64,000 nt of DNA. It comes from Staphylococcus americanisciuri (lineage in GTDB: Bacteria; Bacillota; Bacilli; Staphylococcales; Staphylococcaceae). Under the pieces are notes generated by a model, which did no database searches, was not told the DNA's origin, and saw nothing but the letters and a program-made list of their open reading frames with translations. How positions within the stretch are numbered: the stretch's first letter is position 1; each line of letters begins with the position of its first letter. A program made the position numbers and the translations under genes. The stretch is from the NCBI RefSeq assembly GCF_024814435.1, contig NZ_JANUXY010000001.1:248001-312000 (forward strand), given 5' to 3'. This document shows positions 10,552-20,336 of this stretch, one piece after another.

Positions 10552-11010
10552 TTACTTCACCTTAAACAAGGCTTGGCCATACTCAACCATTTGGCCATCT
10601 TCAACAAGAATTTCGACAATTTCGCCATTGACTTCAGCTTGAATCTCATTGAATAGCTTCATTGCTTCTAAGATACATACCGTAGTATCAGCAGTCACTT
10701 TATCGCCCACTTTCACGTATGGGCTTTCTTCAGGTGATGGCGCTTTGTAGAACGTACCAACCATTGGCGCATTGATAGTTTTTAGATTATCCGTATCAGT
10801 AGCTGTATCATTTGTATCAGCAGCTGCAGTTACGCCAGATACGGGACTCGCTTGTGGTACAGGTTGGACAGATGCAGCTGTAACCTGTTGTGTAATAATT
10901 TCTTTTTCTTTTTTTAAAGTTATTTTTGACCCTTTATTTTCAATATTAATTTCAGTTAAGCTGGATTGATCAAGAATACTAATTAATTCTTTAATCTCTT
11001 TAAAATTCAT
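10552..11010 (-). CDS. accB: Acetyl-CoA carboxylase, biotin carboxyl carrier protein
   Basis: Carries biotin between AccC and the carboxyltransferase AccAD. It is 152 residues: an N-terminal helical region, an Ala/Pro/Thr-rich linker around residues 40-75, then the biotinyl domain from INAPMVGTFYKAPSPEE. The biotin lysine is in CILEAMKLFNEI. It is the first gene of the leftward accB-accC-asp23-nusB-xseAB-ispA-dxs series and has a candidate promoter upstream. Confidence 0.97.
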   Translation of the reverse strand: MNFKEIKELISILDQSSLTEINIENKGSKITLKKEKEIITQQVTAASVQPVPQASPVSGVTAAADTNDTATDTDNLKTINAPMVGTFYKAPSPEESPYVKVGDKVTADTTVCILEAMKLFNEIQAEVNGEIVEILVEDGQMVEYGQALFKVK

Positions 11011-11046
11011 ATTAGTTGCTCCCTCATAAATGATTTCTATCCTATC

Positions 11047-11075
11047 ATTTTACTTGAGGCATAGGGTCAATTCAA
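11047..11075 (-). promoter_or_regulatory. Candidate sigma-A promoter for accB operon
   Basis: On the minus strand, TTGAAT (11070-11075) and TAAAAT (11047-11052) are separated by 17 bases and placed ~37 bases before the accB ATG. I saw no FapR-type palindrome next to it. The rest of the 247-base accB-efp gap has a 7-bp inverted pair (AATGATT/AATCATT) but no recognisable gene. Confidence 0.5.
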
Positions 11076-11206
11076 GCAAAGTTATAATTGATAGGTGTTA
11101 ACCAATTGCGGAATGAAGCGATTTTCGAGGGCTTTCCCTGCGTAAATGATTAACGATATATCAATCATTATTGGAGACTTTATAGCTTAATACATCCTAT
11201 CGTTAA

Positions 11207-11251
11207 CTGCAAAAAATGGGAAAACCAAATAAATATTTGACTCTCCCAGAT
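11207..11251 (-). terminator. Probable terminator after efp
   Basis: TGGGA/TCCCA arms with an imperfect middle lie just after the efp stop and are followed on the minus strand by CATTTTTTGC. The stem has several mismatches, so only the position and the T run make this likely. Confidence 0.5.
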
Positions 11252-11257
11252 TCGTAA

Positions 11258-11815
11258 TTATGCACGAGATACGTAACTACCATCAGAAGTATTGATGACT
11301 AATACGTCTCCTTCATTAACAAATAATGGTACGTTTAAAGAATAGCCTGTTTCAACTGTTGCAGATTTTGTCGCACCAGTCGCAGTATCCCCTTTAATTC
11401 CAGGTTCTGTTTCCGTTACTTCAAGTTCAACTGTTTTCGGTAATTCAACACCGATTGTTTCACCTTCGTATGTTTGAATGTGTACGTCCATATTCGCTTT
11501 TAAGAATTTTAATTCATATTCTAAGTATGAAGTTGATAATTCTGTTTGTTCGAATGTTTCGTTGTCCATGAAAATATGGCTATCACCATCAGCGTACAAA
11601 TATTGCATACGGCGATTTTCAATCATCGCTGGTTCTACTTTTTCACCGGCACGAAATGTTTTTTCTTGAATTGCGCCTGTACGTAAGTTACGTAATTTTG
11701 ATCTAACAAATGCAGACCCTTTACCTGGTTTTACATGTTGGAATTCTAGAACTTTCCAAATAGCATTGTCTACTGAAATTGTTAATCCTGTTTTAAAATC
11801 ATTTACAGAAATCAT
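11258..11815 (-). CDS. efp: Translation elongation factor P
   Basis: Rescues ribosomes stalled on polyproline stretches. It is 185 residues with three beta-barrel domains. The conserved loop is [12 protein letters not shown] with Lys32, the residue that is modified in many bacteria. The C-terminus [17 protein letters not shown] matches the family. It follows the M24 peptidase gene by 18 bases, the usual pairing in Firmicutes, where that peptidase is encoded just before efp. Confidence 0.97.
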   Translation of the reverse strand: MISVNDFKTGLTISVDNAIWKVLEFQHVKPGKGSAFVRSKLRNLRTGAIQEKTFRAGEKVEPAMIENRRMQYLYADGDSHIFMDNETFEQTELSTSYLEYELKFLKANMDVHIQTYEGETIGVELPKTVELEVTETEPGIKGDTATGATKSATVETGYSLNVPLFVNEGDVLVINTSDGSYVSRA

Positions 11816-11833
11816 TAAGTTTCCTCCTCAGAA

Positions 11834-12904
11834 TCACTCTTCTTTTAAAATAATAAGGTCTTTTGTTGAATTAGTAAAGCATTGACCGCCATTTTCTTGA
11901 ATTAAAATATCATCTTCTATGCGGACACCGCCCAGACCATTAACATAGATACCAGGTTCAATGGTTACGATGTGATTAGGTTCTAAAGTATAGGTTGATT
12001 TTGGAGAAAGCATTGGTAATTCATGAATATCTAAGCCGATGCCATGTCCCAATGAATGACCAAAGTAATCACCATAGCCCGCTTCAGCAATAATGTCTCG
12101 CGCAATCTGATCAATTTCTTTACCAGTCATACCGGCTTGGATACTTGCGACAGCAGTCTTTTGTGCTTTTAGAACAGTCTCGTAAATATGAATCATTTCG
12201 TCTGAAGGTTGTCCTACCGCAAATGTTCGCGTGATATCTGAAGCATAACCTTGATAATATGCGCCAAAATCAAGCGTTACCATATCACCAGATTCAATAA
12301 CCTTATCTGAAGCGACACCATGTGGTAAAGCGCCGCGCTTACCGGAAGCCACAATAGTATCAAATGATGTATCATCTGCTCCTAGGTGCAGCATCTTACT
12401 TTCTAAGTGTGCTTTAAGTTCTTTTTCTGTCATACCTGCTTTAGCAACTGTTAATATATATTGATATGCTTCATCGACGATATTTGCAGCTTTTTGAATG
12501 GCTGCAATTTCATCTTGATCTTTTACCATTCTGATATGTTCAATCGCTTGGCCAATTGGCTTGAGTGTATGTGAGCCTTGATTTAACGTTACAAAGGTGT
12601 CATATGAAACGATATGACCTTCAAAACCAAGTGTAGTCAAGCTGTTTTGTTTGATATATTTCAGCATTGTGTCATATAGGTCCCCTTGTTGCTGAATAAT
12701 CTCATAGTGTTGTGCTTGCGCTGAGGCTTGTTCAACATAACGAAAATCCGTGAAAAGATATTGTTTTGATGTTGTGATAAGCAATGCCCCGCTAGTTCCC
12801 GTGAATCCAGATAAATAGCGGCGATTAAAGTCCGTGAGAACGAGTAACGCATCCAGTTGTTGATCTTTTAAAATTTGTCTAGCCTTTTCAATACGATGTT
12901 TCAA
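11834..12904 (-). CDS. M24 family Xaa-Pro peptidase (YqhT-like)
   Basis: Metallopeptidase with a creatinase N-terminal domain (residues ~1-125, FNRRYLSGFTGTSGALLI) and a pita-bread catalytic domain. Metal ligands are visible in VTLDFGAYYQGYASDITRTF (two Asp), FGHSLGHGIGLDIHELP (His), VTIEPGIYV (Glu) and GGVRIEDDILI (Glu). It probably cleaves N-terminal residues ahead of proline. The start is a TTG preceded by AGGAGGGG at eight bases; no better ATG exists, so the 356-residue form is kept. It shares a ~90-base divergent intergenic region with the lipoprotein gene. Confidence 0.9.
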   Translation of the reverse strand: MKHRIEKARQILKDQQLDALLVLTDFNRRYLSGFTGTSGALLITTSKQYLFTDFRYVEQASAQAQHYEIIQQQGDLYDTMLKYIKQNSLTTLGFEGHIVSYDTFVTLNQGSHTLKPIGQAIEHIRMVKDQDEIAAIQKAANIVDEAYQYILTVAKAGMTEKELKAHLESKMLHLGADDTSFDTIVASGKRGALPHGVASDKVIESGDMVTLDFGAYYQGYASDITRTFAVGQPSDEMIHIYETVLKAQKTAVASIQAGMTGKEIDQIARDIIAEAGYGDYFGHSLGHGIGLDIHELPMLSPKSTYTLEPNHIVTIEPGIYVNGLGGVRIEDDILIQENGGQCFTNSTKDLIILKEE

Positions 12905-12995
12905 AAAAATCCCCTCCTAGAATATTTGTACTTATCTATATGATACCTTAAAATAGTATCTTGTATAGCGTAAAACATCAAAACAGGAGTTTAAA

Positions 12996-13601
12996 ATGAA
13001 AAGATTATTATTTTTAAGTTTTGGGTCAGTCATGCTTCTAACAGCTTGTGGTAGTCAAAACTTGTTGCCGTTAGAAGAGCAGAGTACAGAGTTGCAAGAA
13101 AAAAACCACGAATTAAAGTTGGAGAATCAATCGTTAAAAAATGAAAATGCTAAAAAAGAAAAACAGTTAGCTGGGTTAGAAAAGGATGCTAAAAACACGA
13201 AACAAGCGAATACGAATCATAAGATTGCGAGTTATTATGATGCGTCATCTGAATACTTCAGCACTGTGACGAGTATTATTAATGCCTATCAATCTTTAGA
13301 TAAAGATATTGTTCAAAATAAAAAAAATAAAGAACTATTAGGCAAACTCGACGCAGTAATTGATGATCACGATGTAGCGGTTGATCAATATCAAGATGCG
13401 ATTGCAGGATTGGATGTTGTCAAAAAAGATGATAATGTAAAAAAACAACATAAGGAAGTTCAGGGCGTGCAACAAAAAATACACAAATCATTAGAAACGA
13501 TTAGAAAAGGTTATGCAAATAAAGATGCCACAATGATTAATAAAGGGCGTCATGAACTTGTAAGCATTAAAGTCAAATCCGACGCAGAAACAGATAAATA
13601 A
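12996..13601 (+). CDS. Putative lipoprotein with coiled coil
   Basis: Function not known. The first 18 residues are a lipoprotein signal (MKRLLFLSFGSVMLL) with lipobox LTAC, so Cys18 should be lipidated and the protein anchored outside the membrane. Residues ~25-70 are a Glu/Lys/Asn/Leu-rich coiled coil. The remainder is helical and charged with no enzyme motif. AGGAG precedes the ATG. S. aureus has a lipoprotein in the same place upstream of efp. It forms a unit with the next small membrane gene. Confidence 0.85.
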   Translation: MKRLLFLSFGSVMLLTACGSQNLLPLEEQSTELQEKNHELKLENQSLKNENAKKEKQLAGLEKDAKNTKQANTNHKIASYYDASSEYFSTVTSIINAYQSLDKDIVQNKKNKELLGKLDAVIDDHDVAVDQYQDAIAGLDVVKKDDNVKKQHKEVQGVQQKIHKSLETIRKGYANKDATMINKGRHELVSIKVKSDAETDK

Positions 13602-13616
13602 TGGAGGCTGTTGTTA

Positions 13617-13847
13617 ATGAGTACTTTTCAAAAAATAATATTTACTTTAATCGCACTTGTTGCGTTAATTGGGTTCTTAATGAATCTAGATGCATTTTTG
13701 TTTAGTATTATGAATACTATTATCACAATGTTTGTCGTTGTGGGTGTCATCTATCTCATCTATTTCTTTTTCTTTCTTACTGAAGATCAAAGAAAATATA
13801 AAAAAGCTGTTTGGAAAAACAAATGGAAATATCGTCGTCGTAAATAA
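13617..13847 (+). CDS. Small membrane protein, unknown function
   Basis: I start it at the ATG at 13617, nine bases after GGAGG. An in-frame TTG at 13611 is too close to that site. The 76 residues contain two hydrophobic segments (IIFTLIALVALIGFLMNL and TMFVVVGVIYLIYFFFFL). A very basic tail ends in KWKYRRRK, which should be cytoplasmic. It is 15 bases downstream of the lipoprotein gene. A conserved staphylococcal hypothetical by position; no motif suggests a function. Confidence 0.8.
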   Translation: MSTFQKIIFTLIALVALIGFLMNLDAFLFSIMNTIITMFVVVGVIYLIYFFFFLTEDQRKYKKAVWKNKWKYRRRK

Positions 13848-13853
13848 ACCAAA

Positions 13854-13939
13854 AAAAGACAGTACTTGATTAAGAGGAGTGAAACAGGAATCTCATTTGA
13901 TAAACCTATCCCCACTTCCTAATTGGCGTACTGTCTTTT
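13854..13939. terminator. Bidirectional terminator with large loop
   Basis: Perfect 12-bp arms AAAAGACAGTAC and GTACTGTCTTTT flank a 62-base interior that itself contains GGAGTG...CCACTTCC pairing. It lies between the convergent small membrane gene and lipM, and A/T runs on both sides let it stop either strand. Confidence 0.75.
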
Positions 13940-13950
13940 GTATTTAAATC

Positions 13951-14781
13951 TTATTTACGATATAAAAATTCGGTTGAACGGTATTTTTCTTCTAATTGTT
14001 TGACTTCTGCGAGCTGTGCTTCTGTAAGTTCTAATGGCTTAAAGTCAATATTTAAACCTCGTTGAAATCCTTTTTTAAAAGCAACTTCCATTTGCTCTAA
14101 CGTGATATATTTATCAGATAAGTCATTAATTGCAATAGCCTTCTCTACAAAAGCTGCTTTCATTTTATCTTTCAAGCGATCATTTTTAAAAATAAACATA
14201 TCAAACAAGTCATCAATATCCACGTCTTGAAGAATTGAGCCATGTTGTAAAATAACGCCCTTTTGTCGTGTTTGAGCACTCCCAGCAATCTTTTTGCCTT
14301 CTACAACAAGTTCGTACCAGCTCGGCGCATCAAAACAAACAGAACTACGTGGTTGTTTGAGTTTTTCGCGTTCTTCTTTAGAGCGTGGAATCGCAAAATA
14401 TGCATCAAATCCTAATGCTTTGAACCCTTCCAACAGACCAGATGAAATGACACGGTATGCTTCTGTAACAGTTGTCGGCATGTCTGGATGTGACTCTGGC
14501 ACGATAACGCTGTATGTAAGTTCTTTATCATGTAGAACGCCACGCCCGCCAGTTTGTCTTCTGACTAGGCCATAGCCTTTTTCTTTGACTTTATCAATAT
14601 CTATTTCTTTCGTTAAGCGCTGAAAATAGCCTATAGAGAGTGTTGGGGGGGACCAAGTGTAGAAGCGGACAACTGGATCGATCTCCCCTCTTGAGACGAA
14701 ATTGAGCAACGCTTCATCTAACGCCATATTATAGTATGGATCATGACTGCCTGTATGTATAAAATGCCAAGTTTCTGTCAC
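13951..14781 (-). CDS. lipM: Octanoyltransferase LipM
   Basis: Transfers octanoyl from acyl-ACP to the glycine cleavage H protein, the first step of lipoate synthesis in Gram-positives that use the LipM-LipL relay. I choose the GTG at 14781, which has GGAGG eight bases upstream and gives the S. aureus length of 276 residues; a TTG or ATG further out has no such site. It has the [18 protein letters not shown] motif of the lipoyl/biotin ligase fold. The catalytic cysteine is at position 149 in [14 protein letters not shown], and the lysine follows in [12 protein letters not shown]. It is near the gcv operon, its functional partner. Confidence 0.93.
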   Translation of the reverse strand: MTETWHFIHTGSHDPYYNMALDEALLNFVSRGEIDPVVRFYTWSPPTLSIGYFQRLTKEIDIDKVKEKGYGLVRRQTGGRGVLHDKELTYSVIVPESHPDMPTTVTEAYRVISSGLLEGFKALGFDAYFAIPRSKEEREKLKQPRSSVCFDAPSWYELVVEGKKIAGSAQTRQKGVILQHGSILQDVDIDDLFDMFIFKNDRLKDKMKAAFVEKAIAINDLSDKYITLEQMEVAFKKGFQRGLNIDFKPLELTEAQLAEVKQLEEKYRSTEFLYRK

Positions 14782-14908
14782 AATAATTGCCTCCAAATTC
14801 ATTTGAAAAAATTATCAGTTTTACAGTTGTTATCTTAACATAAAAATTTTGATAATTTATCTTATCAGTCTTATAATAATAATATCGGTATTTGAGGGAG
14901 GATGCAAG

Positions 14909-15295
14909 ATGAGTCATACAGCAGTAACAATATTAATTATATTAGCTGCACTAATTATTTGGATGGTCATTCAATATATTCTAAATAAACGAGCAGTTAA
15001 GGAATTAAACCAAGATGAATTTCAACAAGGATTGCGTAAGGCGCAGGTTATTGATTTACGTGAAAAGGCAGACTATGATTATGGGCATATTATAGGTGCA
15101 AGAAATATTCCAATGACTGTTTTTCGCCAACGCTATCAAGGGTTGAGAAAAGATCAACCTATCTATTTGGTCGATGCAAACGGTATCGCAAGCTATAGAG
15201 CAGCGAGAACGCTCAAGCGTAAAGGTTACAGTGAGTTATTTATGCTTAAAGGTGGCTATAAAAAATGGACAGGTAAAGTGAAGTCCAAAAAATAA
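14909..15295 (+). CDS. Membrane-anchored rhodanese-like protein
   Basis: The start is the ATG at 14909 with GGGAGG seven bases upstream; the reading frame opens further upstream but without a ribosome site. Residues 1-25 form a single membrane anchor (TAVTILIILAALIIWMVIQY). Residues ~30-128 are a rhodanese domain (QVIDLREKADYDYGHIIGARNIP ends one strand pair). The usual active-site cysteine position reads YLVDANGIASYRAARTL, with Asp-Ala-Asn instead of Cys, so sulfurtransferase activity is doubtful. Similar YqhL-type proteins occur at this place in Firmicutes. Role unknown. Confidence 0.88.
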   Translation: MSHTAVTILIILAALIIWMVIQYILNKRAVKELNQDEFQQGLRKAQVIDLREKADYDYGHIIGARNIPMTVFRQRYQGLRKDQPIYLVDANGIASYRAARTLKRKGYSELFMLKGGYKKWTGKVKSKK

Positions 15296-15305
15296 AAGTT
15301 TTACA

Positions 15306-15478
15306 TTTTTATGGTGGGATGACGTAATGAGTCATTCTGCCTTTTTTAGTATTTGAAAAGACCATAATCACTATGGACTGCGCGCAAAATGAAGGCGGCC
15401 ATTTCAACTAGCTGGAACTACTTATAAATGAAACTAGACATCTATCTTTATCTTTCCACCATAGAAGTTGTACAGCCA
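15306..15478. repeat. Dispersed intergenic repeat, copy A
   Basis: This stretch matches 23833-24006 along its whole length at roughly 70-75 percent by eye. It includes the shared blocks ATCACTATGGACTGCGCGC, CATTCTGCCTTTT and GCTGGAAC / ACTGGAAC. It lies between the rhodanese and gcvPB stops. No open reading frame is preserved between the two copies, so it behaves as a non-coding intergenic repeat. Confidence 0.7.
15313..15347 (+). terminator. Terminator after rhodanese gene
   Basis: GGTGGGATGAC pairs with GTCATTCTGCC (with G-U pairs) and is followed by TTTTTT. It forms the left end of the repeat copy A. A similar hairpin heads copy B and one stands at 35064-35093. Confidence 0.65.
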
Positions 15479-15480
15479 TA

Positions 15481-15527
15481 AAAAACCTAACGTGTCAGCT
15501 TTATTGCTGCTAATACGTTAGGTTTTT
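15481..15527. terminator. Terminator after gcvPB, bidirectional
   Basis: Perfect arms AAAAACCTAACG and CGTTAGGTTTTT lie 14 bases after the gcvPB stop. The A and T runs on either side make it effective for both the leftward gcv operon and the rightward rhodanese gene. Confidence 0.9.
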
Positions 15528-15541
15528 GTTCATATCACTAA

Positions 15542-17017
15542 TTATTCTTTTTCAGCTTTTAATCCTTCAAATTTTAAGACAGGTTTACGTGCGGCTGTAG
15601 TTTCATCTAAGCGGTCAATGACTGTTGTATGTGGTGCTTCAAGGACGATATCTGGATTTTCTTCTGCTTCTTTAGCGATTTGGATTAATGCGTCGCAGAA
15701 ATAATCTAACGTTTCTTTAGATTCTGTTTCTGTCGGCTCAATCATCATACCTTCTTCAACAATAAGTGGGAAGTATACAGTTGGTGGATGTACGCCAAAG
15801 TCTAACAGGCGCTTAGCCATATCAAGTGTACGCACACCTAATTTTTTCTGCTTTGTACCACTTAATACAAACTCATGCTTACAATATTGATCAAATGGGA
15901 TGACGAATGTTTCTTTCAAACGCGCTTTCATATAGTTCGCATTAAGTACAGCTGCTTCCGATACTTCTTTCAGACCTTCATAGCCCATTGAACGAATGTA
16001 TGTGTAGGCACGTAAGTAAATACCAAAGTTACCGTAGAATGGTTTTACGCGCCCAATAGAGTTTTCTATTGAATTATCATATTCAAATGTATCGCCATTT
16101 TTAATTACAAGTGGTTTTGGTAAAAATTCGCGTAATGCTTTTTTTACACCAATAGGACCTGAACCTGGGCCACCACCACCATGAGGTCCTGTGAATGTTT
16201 TGTGCAAGTTTAAATGAACGGCATCGAATCCCATATCGCCAGGACGTACTTTATCCATAATCGCATTTAAATTTGCGCCATCATAGTATAAGAGACCACC
16301 AGCTTCATGAACGATATCACGAATTTCCATAATATTTGTTTCAAAAATACCTAATGTATTCGGGTTTGTTAGCATGATTGCAGCTGTTTTGTCACTCACT
16401 AATTCTTTCAAGTGATCGATGTCTACTTCGCCTTTTTCATTAGATTTTACTGTAACGACATTGAAACCAGCAAACACCGCAGACGCAGGGTTTGTACCGT
16501 GCGCTGAGTCTGGCACGATAACCTCATTACGTTGTGTATCGCCATTTTTAATATGATATGCTTTGAAAATCATTAATGCAGTCCATTCCCCGTGTGCGCC
16601 GGCAGCAGGTTGCAATGAGATTTCATCCATACCAGTAATTTCTTTAAGTTCTTCTTGTAATGAGTAGATAATTTCTAAAGAACCTTGTGCTTGATCCACT
16701 TCTTGTAAAGGATGAGATTCAGTAAATCCGGCAATACGTGCTACTTTCTCATTGATTTTAGGATTGTATTTCATCGTACAAGAGCCGAGTGGATAGAAAC
16801 CAGAGTCCACACCAAAGTTTTTATTCGAAAGCTCTGTATAATGTCTTACAAGATCAAGCTCTGATACTTCAGGGAATTCAGCTTTATTTTTACGGATAAA
16901 CTTATCATCGAGTAATTTTTGTGCAACGCCATTGTTAATTTCTTTTTTAGGTAATGAATAGGCATAGCGACCAGCTTTTGAACGTTCAAAAATTAATGGG
17001 CTTGATTTACTAACCAT
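15542..17017 (-). CDS. gcvPB: Glycine dehydrogenase (decarboxylating) subunit 2
   Basis: PLP-binding half of the two-subunit P protein of the glycine cleavage system. It decarboxylates glycine and passes aminomethyl to lipoyl-GcvH. It is 491 residues from the ATG at 17017, which has AGGTGAAC upstream; a GTG three codons earlier is not favoured. The PLP lysine is in [19 protein letters not shown]. Other family blocks are [20 protein letters not shown] and [13 protein letters not shown]. It overlaps the gcvPA 3' end by eight bases. Confidence 0.97.
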   Translation of the reverse strand: MVSKSSPLIFERSKAGRYAYSLPKKEINNGVAQKLLDDKFIRKNKAEFPEVSELDLVRHYTELSNKNFGVDSGFYPLGSCTMKYNPKINEKVARIAGFTESHPLQEVDQAQGSLEIIYSLQEELKEITGMDEISLQPAAGAHGEWTALMIFKAYHIKNGDTQRNEVIVPDSAHGTNPASAVFAGFNVVTVKSNEKGEVDIDHLKELVSDKTAAIMLTNPNTLGIFETNIMEIRDIVHEAGGLLYYDGANLNAIMDKVRPGDMGFDAVHLNLHKTFTGPHGGGGPGSGPIGVKKALREFLPKPLVIKNGDTFEYDNSIENSIGRVKPFYGNFGIYLRAYTYIRSMGYEGLKEVSEAAVLNANYMKARLKETFVIPFDQYCKHEFVLSGTKQKKLGVRTLDMAKRLLDFGVHPPTVYFPLIVEEGMMIEPTETESKETLDYFCDALIQIAKEAEENPDIVLEAPHTTVIDRLDETTAARKPVLKFEGLKAEKE

Positions 17018-18356
17018 TAAGTTCACCTGCTTTCTCTACAAAATAATCAATTTCTGCTTTCGTACGTAATTCTGTTACAGCAACGAGCATGTGATTCTCA
17101 AATGATGCATCAACGACACTCAAATCAAAACCACCAATGATGTTGAACGCTAGTAACTGCTTATTGATATCAGAAATAGGTTGATTGAACTTTACGACGA
17201 ACTCATTGTATGAAATACCGTCTAAGACTTCGAATCCACGTGCTTTAAATTGATCTTTTGCATAGTTGGCATTTTCCATATTTTGTTCAGCGATTTCTTG
17301 CAGGCCTTGTTTACCTAACGCAGACATAGCGATAGATGAAGCGAGTGCATTTAACGCTTGGTTTGAACAAATGTTTGATGTTGCTGTTTCACGACGGATA
17401 TGTTGTTCGCGAGCTTGTAACGTTAATACGAAGCCTCGGTTGCCTTCATCATCTTGTGTTTGACCGACAAGGCGACCTGGTACTTTACGCATTAATTTTT
17501 TCGTTGTTGCGAAATAACCGCAGTGAGGACCGCCAAATTGTGACGGAATACCAAAGACTTGTGTATCCCCGACAACGATATCTGCACCAAATTCTCCAGG
17601 TGGCGTTAATAAGCCAAGTGCGAGTGGGTTAGCGTATACAATGAATAATGCTTTTGTTCCTTCAATATAAGATTTAATTTTCTCTAAATCTTCAATAGAA
17701 CCGAAGAAGTTAGGATACTGTACAGCCACTGCAGCAGTATCATCATCGATTGCTGCTTGTAACTTTTCTAAGTCAGTAATCGTGCCATCAAGGTCTACCT
17801 CTACAACTTCGTATTGCTCACGTATGTTTGAGTACGTATGTAGTACTTGTAATGCTTGATAATGTAGCCCTTTTGAAACAACAATTTTATTCTTTTTCGT
17901 TTTACCCCACGCTAATAAACACGCTTCAGCAAAACTTGTCATACCATCATACATTGATGAGTTTGCGACATCCATACCAGTTAATTCACAAATCATTGTT
18001 TGGAATTCAAAAATAGCTTGTAACTCCCCTTGTGAAATTTCTGGTTGATATGGTGTATAGGCTGTATAAAATTCTGAACGAGAAATCATGGCATCAACTA
18101 CTGAAGGTGCATAGTGATCATATACCCCTGCGCCTAAAAAACTTGTGTGAGTTTCCTTTGTAATATTTTTACTTGCAACTTGATTTAAACGCTTTAATAA
18201 TTGAGTTTCTGATTCCGCATCAGCGATATCTAAATTTCGGTCTAACAAGACATTTTGAGGAACATCACTGAATAACTCTTGTATAGAATCGACACCAATT
18301 GTTTCTAACATTTGTTTTTCATCTTTTTCAGTTAATGGAATATAACGATGACTCAA
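17010..18356 (-). CDS. gcvPA: Glycine dehydrogenase (decarboxylating) subunit 1
   Basis: Partner of GcvPB in the heterotetrameric P protein. I start at the TTG at 18356 (reading Met-Ser-His-Arg-Tyr-Ile-Pro), with AAGGGGTG upstream. This gives 448 residues, the usual staphylococcal length; the GTG three codons before overlaps that ribosome site. Family blocks seen are [35 protein letters not shown] and [20 protein letters not shown]. It lies 12 bases after gcvT in the same operon. Confidence 0.95.
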   Translation of the reverse strand: MSHRYIPLTEKDEKQMLETIGVDSIQELFSDVPQNVLLDRNLDIADAESETQLLKRLNQVASKNITKETHTSFLGAGVYDHYAPSVVDAMISRSEFYTAYTPYQPEISQGELQAIFEFQTMICELTGMDVANSSMYDGMTSFAEACLLAWGKTKKNKIVVSKGLHYQALQVLHTYSNIREQYEVVEVDLDGTITDLEKLQAAIDDDTAAVAVQYPNFFGSIEDLEKIKSYIEGTKALFIVYANPLALGLLTPPGEFGADIVVGDTQVFGIPSQFGGPHCGYFATTKKLMRKVPGRLVGQTQDDEGNRGFVLTLQAREQHIRRETATSNICSNQALNALASSIAMSALGKQGLQEIAEQNMENANYAKDQFKARGFEVLDGISYNEFVVKFNQPISDINKQLLAFNIIGGFDLSVVDASFENHMLVAVTELRTKAEIDYFVEKAGELNG

Positions 18357-18368
18357 TGCCTTCACCCC

Positions 18369-19460
18369 TTATTTTTCTATTTGATTTTTCTTAACAATTT
18401 GTGCTTTCACTTGACGTTTTCTAACTTGAATAACAACTTCTTTGCCCATTTCAAAAGCGTCACGTTGAATCAGACCTAAACCAATCGCATGACCTGTTGA
18501 TGGTGATTGCGTACCTGAAGTGACAACCCCAATTTCATTGCCGTCAGTATCTAAAATTGGATAACCTGTGCGAGGAATGCCTTTGTCAATCATTCTAAGA
18601 CCAACAGTTCGTCTAGGTGCGCCATTTTCTTTATGGTCTTTGAGTACAGCTTTTCCAATGAAGTCTGCATCGATTAGAGGTTTTGCTGCAAATGCAACGC
18701 CCCCTTCATATGGCGTAATGTCTTCAGATAAATCTTGACCGTGTAATGGTAAGCCGGCTTCTAATCTCAATGTGTCACGTGCGCCTAGACCACACGGTGT
18801 CACATCATGTTGTAAAAATGATTTCCAAAGTGCAACGACATCTTCACTTGCACAGTAGATTTCAAAGCCATCTTCACCTGTATATCCAGATTGAGATAAG
18901 ATAACATTTTTACCAAATACAGTAACATCTTGTTTGAATTCAAACATACGCATTTCGCTTACGTCAACATCTGTACTTTCTTGAACAATTTTACGAGCCT
19001 CTGGACCTTGAATAGCCAATTGACCATATTCAGAAGATACATTCGTAACCTTAGCGTTGAAATTTGAAGTGTGTTCAACAATCCAATTAAAATCTTTTTC
19101 GGTATTCGCTGCATTCACAACGAGCAAGACTTTATGGTCATTTAGTTTGTATGCAACAAGGTCATCAATCACGCCACCTTGTTCGTTACATAGACATGTA
19201 TACTGTGCTTTATCTTCCGTAAGTAAATCGGTATCATTTGAGAGTACATATTGAACTAATTCTAGTGCTTGCTCCCCTTCAATTAGAATTTCACCCATAT
19301 GACTGACATCAAATAAGCCTACTTTAGAACGTACTGCATTATGTTCTTCTTTAATACTTGAGAATTGTACAGGCATTGCCCAGCCACCAAACTCTACAAT
19401 TTTTGCACCTGCATCAACATATTCTTGATACAATGGTGTTTGCTTTAATTCTTGTGTCAT
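18369..19460 (-). CDS. gcvT: Aminomethyltransferase (T protein)
   Basis: Moves the one-carbon unit from aminomethyl-lipoyl-GcvH to tetrahydrofolate, releasing ammonia. It is 363 residues. It contains [44 protein letters not shown] and [19 protein letters not shown], the folate and active-site blocks. It is first in the gcvT-gcvPA-gcvPB operon and follows a glycine riboswitch whose terminator ends 26 bases before the ATG. Confidence 0.97.
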   Translation of the reverse strand: MTQELKQTPLYQEYVDAGAKIVEFGGWAMPVQFSSIKEEHNAVRSKVGLFDVSHMGEILIEGEQALELVQYVLSNDTDLLTEDKAQYTCLCNEQGGVIDDLVAYKLNDHKVLLVVNAANTEKDFNWIVEHTSNFNAKVTNVSSEYGQLAIQGPEARKIVQESTDVDVSEMRMFEFKQDVTVFGKNVILSQSGYTGEDGFEIYCASEDVVALWKSFLQHDVTPCGLGARDTLRLEAGLPLHGQDLSEDITPYEGGVAFAAKPLIDADFIGKAVLKDHKENGAPRRTVGLRMIDKGIPRTGYPILDTDGNEIGVVTSGTQSPSTGHAIGLGLIQRDAFEMGKEVVIQVRKRQVKAQIVKKNQIEK

Positions 19461-19480
19461 AACATACCCTCCTATAAATA

Positions 19481-19625
19481 ATAAAACAGAGACGTATTCC
19501 GATTACAAAATACGTCCCTGTTGAAATCCCTTCAGGAATGCGTCACAATATTATCCTTTTGCCTGAGAGTTTCATAATGACAACATTATTTGCTCCTTCG
19601 GCGATGACACATAGCCATTCTCTCT
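19481..19625 (-). promoter_or_regulatory. Glycine riboswitch (single aptamer) with terminator
   Basis: Read on the minus strand it has the glycine aptamer core GCCGAAGGAGCAA and CTCAGGCAAAAGGA (about 19545-19625). The expression platform follows: CAGGGACGTATT ... GGAATACGTCTCTG, then TTTTATTATT (19481-19520), an intrinsic terminator. Glycine binding should prevent termination and switch on gcvT-gcvPA-gcvPB. Only one aptamer core is visible, whereas B. subtilis gcvT has two in tandem. The 5' end of the aptamer overlaps the last codons of aroK. Confidence 0.93.
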
Positions 19626-20148
19626 AATATTGATCATTCGCAAACAATACATTTTCAATTTCACTAAGTGTCTGTGTAAGCGTTTCCTTTGTTGTTATCT
19701 TAATGAATGCGATTTCATTATATCGTGAAAGACGCGATGAATACAAGTGTTTTACTGCGCGCGCATCTTTACTTTTGACATTTGGTCGATTGCTATCATT
19801 TTTAATACGCTGATATAAATCTGGAAAGGGTGCATCTAACCATATAATATCAGCATCGACTGTTTTTAAGAAGTTAAATGTTTGATCAAAAGAAATGATA
19901 CCGCCGCCGGTTGCGATAATATCATAGTTTTTCAAGGCTTGTTTTAAATATTGAAATTCATACAATCGAAATCCCAGTTCTCCATCTTGTTCGAATATTT
20001 CAGGGATAGTTCTCTTTTCACACTTGCTAATATACTGGTCTAAGTCAATAAAACTACACTGATTGCGCTTGCTCAGTGCTTGACCAACTGTAGACTTTCC
20101 AGCACCCATAAAGCCAATTAGTAGGACGGGGCGTTTTTTAATTTTCAC
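19624..20148 (-). CDS. aroK: Shikimate kinase
   Basis: Phosphorylates shikimate at O3 in the aromatic amino acid pathway. It is 174 residues with a P-loop (IGFMGAGKSTVGQAL), shikimate-binding SFIDLDQYI with the conserved Asp, IATGGGIISF, and a LID region around the SNRPNV stretch. The start is GTG with AGGTG five bases upstream. It overlaps the end of the upstream comG-cluster gene by four bases, so it can be cotranscribed with comG. Its stop codon lies inside the glycine riboswitch aptamer. Confidence 0.95.
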   Translation of the reverse strand: MKIKKRPVLLIGFMGAGKSTVGQALSKRNQCSFIDLDQYISKCEKRTIPEIFEQDGELGFRLYEFQYLKQALKNYDIIATGGGIISFDQTFNFLKTVDADIIWLDAPFPDLYQRIKNDSNRPNVKSKDARAVKHLYSSRLSRYNEIAFIKITTKETLTQTLSEIENVLFANDQY

Positions 20149-20336
20149 TGTGTCACCTCTTTTGAAGATAGAGAAACTTCTATTTCATTTTGATAATAAT
20201 CTGAAAGTGCATGTAATGTATTTAATTTTAAGCTATAAATGCTGATAAAGAAAGTGATGAATAAAATATATGCACTAAAAATGATAAATAGAAGTGGTAA
20301 AGTAAAAGCATTTTTAGACAATAAAACTTTTTTCAA
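20145..20336 (-). CDS. ComGG-like small pseudopilin operon protein
   Basis: A 63-residue protein starting at TTG (GGAG nine bases upstream) with one hydrophobic segment, FTLPLLFIIFSAYILFITFF, and a short polar tail. It occupies the comGG slot between comGF and aroK. It is much shorter than B. subtilis ComGG and has no clear prepilin peptidase site, so the assignment rests on position. It overlaps the end of comGF by 23 bases. Confidence 0.65.
   Translation of the reverse strand: MKKVLLSKNAFTLPLLFIIFSAYILFITFFISIYSLKLNTLHALSDYYQNEIEVSLSSKEVTQ

Noticed and set aside
19481-19545. Second glycine aptamer
   Set aside because: This part forms the terminator stem and lacks the GCCGAAGGAGCAA core.
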